Assembly: GCF_000150275.1 (NCBI RefSeq)
Contig: NW_002060975.1
Location: 66,655-130,654, forward strand
Origin: Trichoplax adhaerens
Taxonomy: Eukaryota; Placozoa; Uniplacotomia; Trichoplacea; Trichoplacidae
DNA: 64,000 nt
Reading direction: 5' to 3'
Shown: piece after piece, positions 53,801 through 64,000 of the stretch
Layout: every line of letters starts with the position of its first letter
How positions within the stretch are numbered: the first letter of the stretch is position 1
The notes under the pieces: generated by a model
Told to the model about the DNA's origin: nothing
The model's database searches: none
The model's input: the letters and a program-made list of their open reading frames with translations, nothing else
Translations under genes and position numbers: made by a program

Positions 53801-55839
53801 AAGAATATCGACGCAGTAAATTAAAAGCTTGACTTTAGCTAATTTTAAACGAATAGAATGTACTGTACAATGGGGCTTCAGTTGTTGATTTACAATATAC
53901 TGTGACAAGGTAGCCTTTCATAAGGTGATTACTTACCGATGACAGAGTGATTGTTAATTTTAGTGAAACAACAGGTCGTCATTGATGAGGCCCTGGATGA
54001 AGTGTTTTATCAATGTACTATTACAAGTATTTCTAAACTGATTTGCAACAAGGGTAAAATGAGTAATATAGATTAATCATTAATATGTATTTTCAATTGT
54101 TATCGTTCGCTGCAGAATGATCTGCCGGAATGTCGTATTTGTTTATTTGTTATTGGCATTCCAAAAAAAAAAAAATGAGATAAACTGGCTATCCTTCTGC
54201 AATTTCCATCATTATGGCTTATTAAAAATTGATGCAAATCAAAGTTTTAAGCTATTCATTTTAGGATTAGTGCCATTGTAAACTAAGATTACACAATTTG
54301 GTGTATTCATGCTAGCTAATGGAAAAATCGTTCTTATTCGGTCATTTTCATCTGGGGTTGCTGGTTGTTTATAAAGAGATTAACTCGACACGATTACTAA
54401 AGATGTTTATAGAGAGCTGTCTAGTTCATTGCAATAGCTTAAAATTTGGATAAATTTGTAGTAATGACAGTTTTTATATATACATGTTATATATATGTCC
54501 GGGTTGATAGGCGTAATGGCTTCTAGTTCAGATTTTGTCGTGAAAGTTTCTCACGACATACGTAAACTGTATATACAGGGTACAGTACAATACAGTACAG
54601 TGGGCTGCATAATCGTACAAGAGTACTATAGTAACTTGGCAGAGCAATTTACGCTGAGGTAGGCAGTCGTTAGAATTGTTGATCATGGATAGTTTATTAT
54701 ATTATTATTATTTATTTATTAAATGACTCACTTAGGGCTCATTCAAGTATAGTATCATGCCTTTAGATTACTGTAAGTTTGTTTATTTTTATTTCTTCTT
54801 ATTCTTCTCTTTTCAATGCTGGCATTGATCAAAATGTTGCATGTTGCTAAGATGATTATGCAGCACTGTGTATACAGTATAAATTTGCATTCATATTCAA
54901 ATCGCATTTTGTATGTGTTTGTCGAGGATTTTATGGACACGTACGTGGATAACGGAATTTAAAATTGATGCAGCACTGTACATAGGACAGTACTCGGTTC
55001 CACCTGTAATTTTATCATTAACTCGCTAAACCCTGCACGCCTAGCTATGCGTTATCGACATGACTCAGTAATTGAAGGAAGTAGGACATTATTTGAATCC
55101 ATTTCTTTGAACCTAATTTATTCAATATTAGTTTACTGCATAGCCTTGCTACAAGTTTGAAGACGATCAATTGGTTCATGATGTCGATTTCAGCGATCGA
55201 CATCGTGTGCTGATGACCTGTGGTGAGTAATCGGGCGTGGTTATATTAGTCAGTACTCGTACAGAATATTGTATGGTAGAATACTGATAGCACTAATTAA
55301 TGATGATGACTCCAGGCTCAAATTAGAAGGTTACTCGCTTGTGGGTGGATTCTTGTGGCAACGCTATCCAATGGTTGCTATAACAGCTTTGCGTTTATCC
55401 ATTCTATCACCATTAGTTATTGTCCAAGTTAACAATAGCCTCTATGCTAATATGGTCTATTTTGTGTTCTGGCTTGGGTCAATGGACTTTTAAATTTCAA
55501 AAAGCAAGCAGGAGGGTCAGGGTTGTATCTGTTTCTTTTTGATTGTGGAGTATAGTGTAGACACGAGTACGTCTATCGCGTCGATTTTTTCCCTATATTG
55601 AATATGAAGGGGAATACTCTACACCATGCAGCCCTTGCTGTGATTCATTTTAGAGTTGGCATAGCTGTGTTTCATATTTCTACCGTCCATGATAGCTTAT
55701 CCATATTATAATCGGATTGGAAAATTTAAAAGCCAATGGTTCAAATTATTGCCACTCATTAATCATGGCTCAACCGCGTCAACGGGTTGGTTTTCTTTGC
55801 CACCTTCAATCTATGGGTGGGGCTTGCACACTACAGTAC

Positions 55840-56012
55840 AGACAGTACTGTACTGTACTGAGTTTACTGACATAACATCGAGCTTGCAGTTGCACCTCGC
55901 ACGGCATGGTGTGCGAGTACCTGCGGTCTCGCTTGCCCTGTCGAAAATAATGCTGTACTGTACTGTACACTGTACTCTCGACTTATTATACAGTACTGTA
56001 CACTGTACAGTA
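55840..56012. repeat. Cluster of TACTGTACAGTA palindromes
   Basis: Runs such as CAGTACTGTACTGTACTG (55846-55863), CTGTACTGTACTGTACACTG (55953-55972) and CAGTACTGTACACTGTACAG (55991-56010) can pair with each other or fold on themselves. Confidence 0.8.
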
Positions 56013-56221
56013 TAATACGCACAACGAACAACAACATTGTTTACAGCGTGTGACGTCGATGTTGGCGTTGACGCTTAACTATGCATTCCTCGTCAGTGAA
56101 TCAATAATTAAAATACACACTCAAGTGACAGCCGCTTGTCTACACTCTACAGTACTCTAGTCAGTTAGCTTTGGGGGATGAGCTGTTGAAAAATTGTTGC
56201 AGCTTAGCCCAATTCTTTTAC

Positions 56222-56829
56222 TTAATTGCCAAAATTTGACAGTGAAAAATTCGTTTCCCACAAGTTTAAATCGCTATTGATTGACTCCTGTGGAGTATTA
56301 TCCTGTTTCTGAGCTAGTATACAGTAGTGGAGTGCGTTAGAAGCACAATTCATAGAAAGATGACTTCTCGCAAGAAAAATCAAGATATCAGGTATGCTTA
56401 TATCAATGGTGACGCTAAAACAATCTTTTTCATCAATCCCATTTCTTCCATGCATGTTCGCAATCAACCAATCCATTACATTTTGTTGCCAATCATGGCC
56501 AAGTATTTCTTTTTTTATTTTTGTAGTCATTGTAATGCCAGTCATATTATTTTCAATCGATAATGACATGTTGGAGAGATTACGTATCCTTCGATCTGTC
56601 ACTTGATCCTTCCAATCGGTAGGGATACAGCACAACGCGCGCTCGTGGCCCTAACACTAGTGGTACAGTATAGACTGGATACGCGGTCACACTGTGCCTT
56701 ACCTGAGAGAAAAAAAATGCGGATTAAACTTTGCACGTTATCATTATTATCTTGATGTGGATATAAAATGATCAAGTCGTCCATTACAATCCATTCGATA
56801 TGCATAGAAAACGTCGATTTCGACAGCAT
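56222..56829 (-). CDS. Unknown two-exon protein, 166 residues
   Basis: I do not recognise this gene. Proposed minus-strand exons are 56703-56829 and 56222-56595. Exon 1 starts at the ATG ending at 56829 (MLSKSTFSMHIEW...) and ends TCTCAG|gtaagg, a strong phase-1 donor. The second exon would start at gtgacag|ATCGAAGG and stays open for 124 codons to a TAA; another acceptor 8 bases upstream would keep the frame. The result holds a hydrophobic/acidic N-terminal stretch (WIVMDDLIILYPHQDNN), then SLIRIFFL, a polar middle, and ILGHDWQQNVMDWLIANMHG plus ISIPDILIFLARSHLSM, likely helices. There is no signal peptide or membrane segment. The N-terminus loosely resembles longin-type starts (LIILYP), but that is weak. 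Support is the long open frame plus a good donor; the gene could have further exons. Confidence 0.45.
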
Positions 56830-57590
56830 CTAGGCTCATCCGTTGTTGATTTAGCGGAATGATGAAATACTCTCTTCGACCGCTGTCGTTTTAAAAGCAC
56901 ACAATTATTCAGGCATGGCATTTCTCTACCTTCTTTGGTAGTGAAAATAGCAACAAAATTGTCTTACTTTCTTTTTGTCTTAGATATGACGACTGCATGG
57001 CAAATGCAGATACGACGTTGTTCACGTTTATGTACTGCAGTCACCACTAGTAATGAAATTGAACTAGACATTACTTTTGAGCAGAAAACGCCGACTTTGA
57101 CACCATCAAGGCTAATCTGTTGTAATGGAAATAGTACAGTACAGTACGCTGCCTCCGTACTGTGCATAGTGTACAGTACAATATAGATTGTATTAAACTG
57201 CTCTCGTTTTACACTTGACTGAAGGGATCGAATTTCTGGACAATCTTTAGTAGTGGAAATAGCTCCAAGGTTTATTACTTTGATATCATGATGAACGCAA
57301 ACACGCAGCTAGTGGGTTCACGTTTATATACTGTAGCCAGTACTGGCAATGAAATCGAACTGGGCTTGACTTTATAGGAGAAAACGTCGATTTTGACAGT
57401 ATTAAACCGTCATCGATTTATTACTCACAACTAACGGCATCGAATTGCTTTATGATCTTTAGTAGTGAAAATAGCAATAAGCTTCGTTTCTTGGAAATTA
57501 GTATCAACCTAAATACAACTATCAGTACTGGCAATGTAATCGAGCCAGGCTTTACTTGTTAGCAGAAAACGCCGACTTTGCCAGTTACTA
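56770..57590. repeat. Four degenerate copies of a ~120-190 bp element overlapping the start of the unknown gene
   Basis: The core AGAAAACGCCGACTTTGACA or a variant occurs at about 56810-56830, 57080-57101, 57379-57398 and 57561-57582. In copies 2-4 it is preceded by AATGAAATTGAACTAG-like sequence and, farther left, by TAGTAGTGAAAATAGCAA (about 56937, 57249, 57461). The first copy contains the start codon and first codons of the minus-strand gene at 56222-56829. Confidence 0.7.
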
Positions 57591-57959
57591 CTGTACTCTA
57601 TATATACTGTACAGTAACAGCAATCTGTACTGGACTATACCAGGAATGACTATACAAGTATACTTGACACATACAGTAAAATTCAACCCGGTTTTACCTT
57701 CCACGAATGTCACTTTACTGTACTAGACAACGACAACTCAAGAATAAATTGGAATACTGTATTACTATTATACTAAACAGCCAAAACCTACTGATCACCA
57801 TTTCATCAATTAAAAAGAAGAAATGTTGATCAATACCACAGTAGAAATGAAATTTAGAATCGTAAATCGAATAATCATTGCTACGTAAAAGTACAGGGAT
57901 ACGGTGTCATAGATACGAGCAGATAATAAGCATAACAATAACTGTAAACTCATTTTATC
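57591..57959. promoter_or_regulatory. 5' flank of the filamin gene
   Basis: Contains TATATATACTGTACAGTA at 57599-57616 and other CTGTACAGT blocks; otherwise no distinct promoter motif. Up to 57959 there is no other gene. Confidence 0.3.
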
Positions 57960-60900
57960 ATGATGCCATATTACAGAGAGGATGAAACACCAATTGAAAT
58001 GTTGGAGAATATGGCCGAAGATGCGGAATGGAAAAGAATTCAAAAAAATACTTTTACAAGATGGTGTAACCAACACTTGAAAACTCGCAACTTGCAAATT
58101 AATGATTTATTTAAAGATTTTGCTGATGGATTGAAACTAATTGCTTTATTGGAAATACTATCGGGGAGAATCATCAAAGGCTACCATCGAAAGATTAGTT
58201 TTCCTCAGCATAAAATTGAAAATGTTTCAACGGCTTTACGCTTTGTTGAAAGTCTTGGTATTTCACTCATCAGTATAGGTAAGAAAAGAATTGGTATATA
58301 CTGTATTATTATGTATGCGTACAGTATACTCAATATATATGTTCTACAGTCCAGTATAACTGCTTTTAGCGACTTTGTACTCTGCAATCCAAGATGGGTT
58401 GATACAGCAATATGTTGTATTGTTTTGCAGATATCAAACAGCTTTTAGATGCGGAAAAATGTCTTTTTTTCTTTCGCTTACCTACTGTATTTCAATAACG
58501 AGCAAAATCATAATAAACTCTAGTACTGTCCATGATAGGAGCAGAATAATACTACTGTATTTTTCTTGGCATAGTCCATTATTTAAATGTACAGCACACC
58601 CTTTTGATTAATTATTCCGGCCACCCCCTCCCTCTGGGTCAGCACCCTATGGTCTTTCCTACATACACTATATATATATATATACTGTACTGTACTGTAT
58701 GGTGTCCATGCAGGACTTTAAAAATATATGGCTTAGTGTAGTTAAACGGCCATTTAATCATCCGCCTTCCGTAGAAATTGATGGTGGCTGTAAAGTCAAG
58801 GGTGTACTGTACTGTACTGTCGATGGCATATTATGGATAGTACTGTACTAGTGAATGTAGTTATCATCGTTCAATATCAAGTAGTACGTTGAAAATGAAA
58901 TGAAATGATTCCTTCTATCATCATGATGACTACTATTATGTATCGTAATAGTCTAGTCTACATCAACGTTAAAAATACCTTCAATCTTTACGAGAATTAC
59001 AGCAGAATAGACTTAGTATACCGGTGTAGTACAGCTAAGGTAATGATAATTCTATTTATGCATACCGTAAAATTATCGAATAAAAATAGAATCATAGTTA
59101 AAGTTCATTTATATCATCAAGACTCTTATAACATCAAATTCAATCAACTAATCAATTTCTTTTTCTATATCATTTTTAACTGCCTTCAAAATTTTGATTT
59201 ATATGCGATGTACGCTAATACTATTACAGCGTGATTAACCAATTTGATCCTAGATTTAAATATACTATAACAAATTGTAGTTAATTTACTGCTAATTTGA
59301 TTACCTCATCAATCTTAAAAAATATATGCAGGTGTATCGATTTGTCTGTCGCGAATTACTTACTATGCTTAGCATACTTACTGTTAGTATTGCAACTTTT
59401 CGTAATTATTATATTGGCATAATGATACAGAAAAGAAGGAAATTTTCTCGCTGATAGACACGTACAGTATACTGTATATTGTATAATCTTATAATGATGT
59501 TATCATTAATGTTAAATAAATTATTACAAGAATAATCTATGCTAGAATTTGATTCAAAATCGATAAGTATAGTCAGTGACAACTCTGTATGCTACAAGTT
59601 GAAGAGTTAATTAGATAAAAACATGATGAGATAGCAGCTATCCATGACATTACCTGGTAGCGTGCGCTTATTTTATAATGCCTACACTTTTCTTTATCAT
59701 CATATAGATAGTGGCCATATCATCCATGGTAATAGTAAACTGATACTGGGATTAATATGGAAGCTGATTTTACATTTTCAAATTTCTCTACCTACCATTC
59801 AGCCGGCACTTCGCAAGGTGCCTGAAGACGTCATTACTGCTGATAATATGCAAAATAATCAAGCTAATCCAATGAATCAGCCACCATCACCAGTAGAAAA
59901 ACCTCAAAAAGTCAGTGCTAAACAAGCCCTACTAAATTGGGTCAACGATGTCCTTCCTAAAGACTATAAAGTGAACAATTTTACTAGGGATTGGAATGAT
60001 GGAATTGCTATTCAAGCCTTAGTGGACAATATTGCGCCTGGCTTGTGTCCAGAATACGAAACTGCTAATCCACACAATGCCCTTGAAAATGCTACCGTTG
60101 CAATGGAGAGAGCATCAGACTGCTTGGATGTACCCATGGTTAGTTTAACACGAATAGCAAATTCTCAAATAAAATAGTGAAAACAGTTAGCATCATTATA
60201 TTGTAATACATCTTATTTGTACTTTATTCCTTATTCTACTGGCTTCTTTGGTAAGACACTATTGTAAAGATAATGCATAAATTTTTTATCGATTATTAAT
60301 TATTGACTTAGAATTTGCTTTTAAATTATATATTACTGCTATAGATTATCTCATTTTATAGCTAGTCATGTCGTCTTTTCATATTGTATCGTATCGTAAC
60401 AGCCATGATGATAGGGTACTACTAATTTGGTAGTTTCTATTTTATGCAGATTTGCGGTCTAATTGTAAAAATTGGTTAATTCAAAGTCTTGTTTTGATAG
60501 TAAACAAGTATTATCACTATGTATATTTTATACAACGCATACGTGAAATATGTACGTTACTTACTTTTACTATTGATATATTTACAGGTACTAACACCAG
60601 AAGATATGGTTAATCCCAAGGTAGATGAAAAAAGTGTTATGACATATGTATCATTTTTTCCAGAAGCTAAATTGAAACCTGGCGTTAAATTACCTGGTGA
60701 TTGCGATCCAACGAAAGTTAAAGTTAAAGGTCGTGGCATTCAGCCAACTGGTCTATTAGCACATGAAAAAGCTGAGTTCATTGTCGATACGCGTGGCGCT
60801 GGTGAAGCCGAATTGGAGATTGCCGTTGTTGATCCAAATGGACGAGATGTTGATTTAAGTCAAGTCGAAGATAATGGAGATGGAACGTATACTATCGCTT

Positions 60901-63900
60901 ACAATCCGACCATTGACGGTAATTACGTTATTGATGTAATATTTTACGGTCAACATGTGCCAAAGAGCCCGTTCCATGTAGAAGTGCAGTCATTTTGCGA
61001 TCCTAATCGAGTTCGCACTGAAGGACCAGGATTAGCTTCAACTGGTGTTGTTGCAGGCGAATTTACATACTTTAATGTGCTAACTAAAGGTGCTGGCTCT
61101 GGTGAAGTAGCAGTGGAAGTCTTCGATTCTCATGGAGCATCTGATTACATTGAAATTGCTATGGAAAAAGTTAACGAAAATGTATTTAAAGTTGAATACA
61201 AACCATTAAATTCTGGTCTACATACTGTTAAAATTTTTTTTGGTGGCAAGCCAGTTCGCGGTAATCCACATCGCATTCATGTTCAACAAGGTGTTGATCC
61301 CAGTCGCGTCCGTGTTCATGGGCCTGGTATCGAACCTCGCGGTGTTATTATTAACAGAAGCACACAATTTACCGTTGATACTTCGGAAGCGGGCGATGCT
61401 AATCTTGAGATCGTGATAGAAAATAGTAAAGGTCGTAAATTGCGGCCTGTAATCGAACATAACGAAGAGGAACTAGTCAATACAGTCAGCTATACACCAA
61501 CTACTAATGGAATGCATCGTGTCACTATCAGATACGCCAATGAAGATATTCCTGGTAGTCCGTATGAAGTGGATGTTGCTTCTAAAGATGAATTAGATAT
61601 AATTAAAGTCTATGGGCGAGGATTGCATCACGCAGTAGTTAATAAAAATGCCTATTTTACAATTGAAACTTTAAAAGAAACTACTCAACCTATGAGTTTA
61701 CATATTGAAGGCCCTTCTGAGGCAACGGTTGAATGTTATGAAGATGATAATGCCAAATGCGATGTTGCTTACGTTGCTTCAGCACCTGGCCAGTACTCGA
61801 TTCACATCCTATTTGGTGAGAAAGAATACATTGAAAGCCCTTACCTTGCTGATATGGTCCCAGCATTTTGTGATCCTAGTAAATGTAACGCCAGTGGACC
61901 TGGTTTAGATAGGACTGGGTTGCTATCGGGTACCGAAACTGAATTTATTGTTGATACTAGTGAAGCTGGTCTAGGTGAATTAATGATCGCAATCCAAGAT
62001 TCTAAAGGAAATGAACTTGATGTAGACATCATTGACAACAGAGACGATACTTTTACCGCGAAGTATACGCCTGTTGATCCCGACAGATACAGAATATCTA
62101 TCCATTATGGTAATCAACCAATTCCGAGAAGTCCATTTCGTGTCAAAGTTGATCCTAGTTGGGATGCATCCAAGTGTAAAGCCAATGGTCCTGGTATTGC
62201 ACCGGTGGGCGTTAAAGCTATGGAAGTAACCCATTTTAATGTTGACGCAACTAAAGCTGGTGTTGCAGAATTAATGGTTGAAATCAGTCAGCAAACCGGT
62301 GGCACTAAATCGCAAGAACTACTTGCTGATATTATTGATAATAATGATGGTACATTTACAGTTGAATTCACACCGCCAAAGCCTGGTAGGTATACTGTTG
62401 TTGTAAAATACGGTGATGCACATATACCCGATAGTCCGTATCGTATTAAAGTCGATAAAGGTTACGACGCTAGTAAATGTCATGCCGAAGGCCTTGGTAT
62501 TGAAAGAAGAGGTAATCATGTTGGTCAACGAACCGAATTTCAAATTGATACAATCCAAGCTGGACAAGGAGAGTTAACGCTTAACTTTGAAGGATTCGTT
62601 ATTAATGCTAGCGATCCCTATAATTCAGAGAGCCCTTATGATGTTGACGTTGTGACAAACGATAACCAATGCTATGCTGTATCGTATACACCTATTGATG
62701 AAGGACAGTTAACAATCTCTGTCCTATACGGTGCCGATGATATACCAGGCAGTCCATTTCGGGTCATTGTTGCGCCTGGAATTGATCCAAGTAAATGTCT
62801 AGCACAAGGTCCCGGCTTAGCACCAACTGGAGTTGTAACGAAATATCAAGCTCATTTTGAGATTTTTACTGATGGTGCTGGTCCTGGTGAATTAGCAGTT
62901 GTTGTAGAAGGGCCATCTGGTGACGTAGATCCTGAAATTGAAGCTAAAAATGATGTTCATACCGATTTTGCTGTCAATTATATACCTAATGAGGAAGGTA
63001 TGCATACTGTAACGATCCTTTTTGGTGGTGTTAATATTCCTGGTAGCCCATTCAATATTAACGTTGGACCTCATGCTGATGCAAGTAAATGTTACGGTAG
63101 TGGTCCAGGTTTACAAAATACCGGTCTGCAAGCAAATCAAGCGACATATTTTGAAGTAGATACAGCTGATGCTGGCATAGGTGATTTAGAAATCGATATT
63201 AAGGATGAAGATAATCAAGATGTAGTTGCGACAATTAAAGATAATGAAGATGGTACCTATTTAGTTAATTATCGCCCATTGGAGCCGGGTAAATACGTCG
63301 TATCCGTAATCTATGCCGATGATCATATTCCTAGTAGCCCGTACTTTGTTAATGTCGCTAAAGGTAAAGATTTTAGTGGCGTTCAAATTTATGGTCGTGG
63401 TTTACGTCGTGGTGTCGTGGATAAATACGCTTACTTTACGGTTAAAACAGAAATTGATCTCACTGATCCAATGAGCTTTGCTGTTGAAGGCCCCGCCGAA
63501 GCTACAATCAATTGTACGGATAATGGTGATCATACTTGTACTGTTTCTTATGTTGCTGATGTTGAAGGAACATATTCTATTCATGTTTTCTTCGGCGATG
63601 AGGAATATCCACATAGTCCCTACTTTCCAAAAATTGAGCCTGCATTTTGCGATCCTAGTAAATGTACTGCCAAAGGACCAGGATTAAATCGAACTGGCCT
63701 TAAGACCGGCTACCCTGCTGATTTTACTGTTGACACTAGCGAAGCTGGACTTGGAGATTTAATGATCATTGTCGAAGATGTTAGAGGAATCGAGGCTGAA
63801 GTTAGTATTGTTGACAATCGCGATGACACTTTTACTGTTACATATACACCGACTGCACCAGAATACTACGTTATTACCATTCTATTTGGTAATCAACCCA

Positions 63901-64000
63901 TACCACGTAGTCCTTACAGAGTTAGAGTAGATCCTAGCTGGGACGCTTCGAAATGTATTGCAACCGGCCCAGGTATTGAACCAGCTAGTGTTAAAGCACT
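57960..64000 (+). CDS. Filamin (actin-binding, Ig-repeat cross-linker), 5' part
   Basis: Cross-links actin filaments and scaffolds membrane proteins in the cytoplasm. Exons are 57960-58278, 59708-60138 and 60588 to the window end, with matching phases (AGTATAG|gtaaga ... atatag|ATAGTGG; CCCATG|gttagt ... ttacag|GTACTA); 1387 residues are visible. CH1 (about 20-130) has WKRIQKNTFTRWCNQHL, FADGLKLIALLEILSG and LKLILGLIW-like SKLILGLIWKLILHF. After a Pro/Gln-rich linker, CH2 (about 178-280) has ALLNWVNDVLP, NFTRDWNDGIAIQALVD and EDMVNPKVDEKSVMTYVS. Ig-like repeats then start near 60630, 60990, 61290, 61587, 61863, 62163, 62466, 62784, 63078, 63369, 63642 and 63942 (the last cut), each with DPSK(C/V)..GPGL and SP(F/Y) ends. 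The third exon stays open for 3.4 kb. The start ATG precedes a second ATG. The gene continues off the edge. Confidence 0.97.
61587..64000 (+). repeat. Six-domain super-repeat within filamin
   Basis: Ig repeats 4, 5, 6 (from 61587, 61863, 62163) are most like repeats 10, 11, 12 (from 63369, 63642, 63942): the shared openings are VYGRGL/IYGRGL, AFCDPSKC and DPSWDASKC, in the same order and spacing. The period is 1782 bases or 594 codons, which implies that a block of six Ig domains was duplicated in tandem. Confidence 0.75.

Larger units (their letters stand above)
43095..56221. other. 13 kb region without a recognisable gene
   Basis: Between 42714 and 54755 neither strand has an open frame longer than about 60 codons, and the few beyond that (54755-54940 -, 55269-55493 +, 55689-56015 +) lack conserved features. 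The content is AT-rich with some local structure: inverted repeats at 46773-46981, a TATA-like element plus hairpin near 47113-47143, a duplicated ~108 bp unit at 47604-47821, a poly-A run at 54163-54176, and GTACAGTAC palindromes at 54579-54601 and 55840-56012. Confidence 0.5.

Noticed and set aside
61218-62567. Minus-strand frames opposite filamin
   Set aside because: Antisense shadows; the plus frame is open without break and encodes filamin repeats.

Overview
The window looks like a piece of a compact, AT-rich animal nuclear genome. Genes are split by short introns with GT/AG boundaries, and AATAAA signals follow several stop codons. The gene set is metazoan: filamin, an SLC6 transporter, a rhodopsin-class GPCR, ER-type UDP-glycosyltransferases and GDP-mannose pyrophosphorylase B. 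Gene style, short introns and many TACTGTACAGTA-like palindromes make a placozoan (Trichoplax-like) source my best guess. That is an inference, not something the sequence proves.

Layout. 1-1216 is a tandem array of eight ~155 bp units. 1443-1827 (-) is the first exon of a UDP-glycosyltransferase (UGT) whose remainder lies off the left edge. Three further UGT genes follow on the + strand: 3839-6073, 9217-12637 and 14994-17707. All four share one phase-1 intron at the same place, so they form a cluster made by local duplication. The third complete copy has diverged in its donor-sugar signature and lost the ER-retrieval tail. 18899-25298 (-) is an SLC6 sodium-coupled transporter with 12 visible exons; the exon for the TM1b/TM2 part is not visible and probably falls in the 50-N gap at 23075-23124. 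26909-28957 (+) encodes a secreted, probably GPI-anchored protein with two PPC-like beta-sandwich domains. 30151-33329 (-) is a complete ten-exon GMPPB of 360 residues. 33501-34430 holds minisatellites beside the GMPPB 5' end. 36312-37481 (-) is an intronless class A GPCR. 41191-41763 is a four-copy 142 bp array, followed by a doubtful amidase-like remnant. About 43.1-56.2 kb is a long stretch with no convincing gene. 56222-56829 (-) is a two-exon unknown gene of 166 residues that starts inside a local repeat. 57960-64000 (+) is the 5' part of a filamin gene: two CH domains and nearly 12 Ig-like filamin repeats, running off the right edge.

The genes do not form one pathway. UGTs and GMPPB both serve sugar-nucleotide chemistry (conjugation of small molecules, and GDP-mannose supply for glycosylation and GPI anchors). 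The others are independent membrane or cytoskeletal genes. I found no tRNA, rRNA, CRISPR or intact transposon. The parts most worth a second look are the divergent UGT, the partly duplicated SLC6 exon edge, the six-domain super-repeat in filamin, and the palindrome-rich minisatellites.
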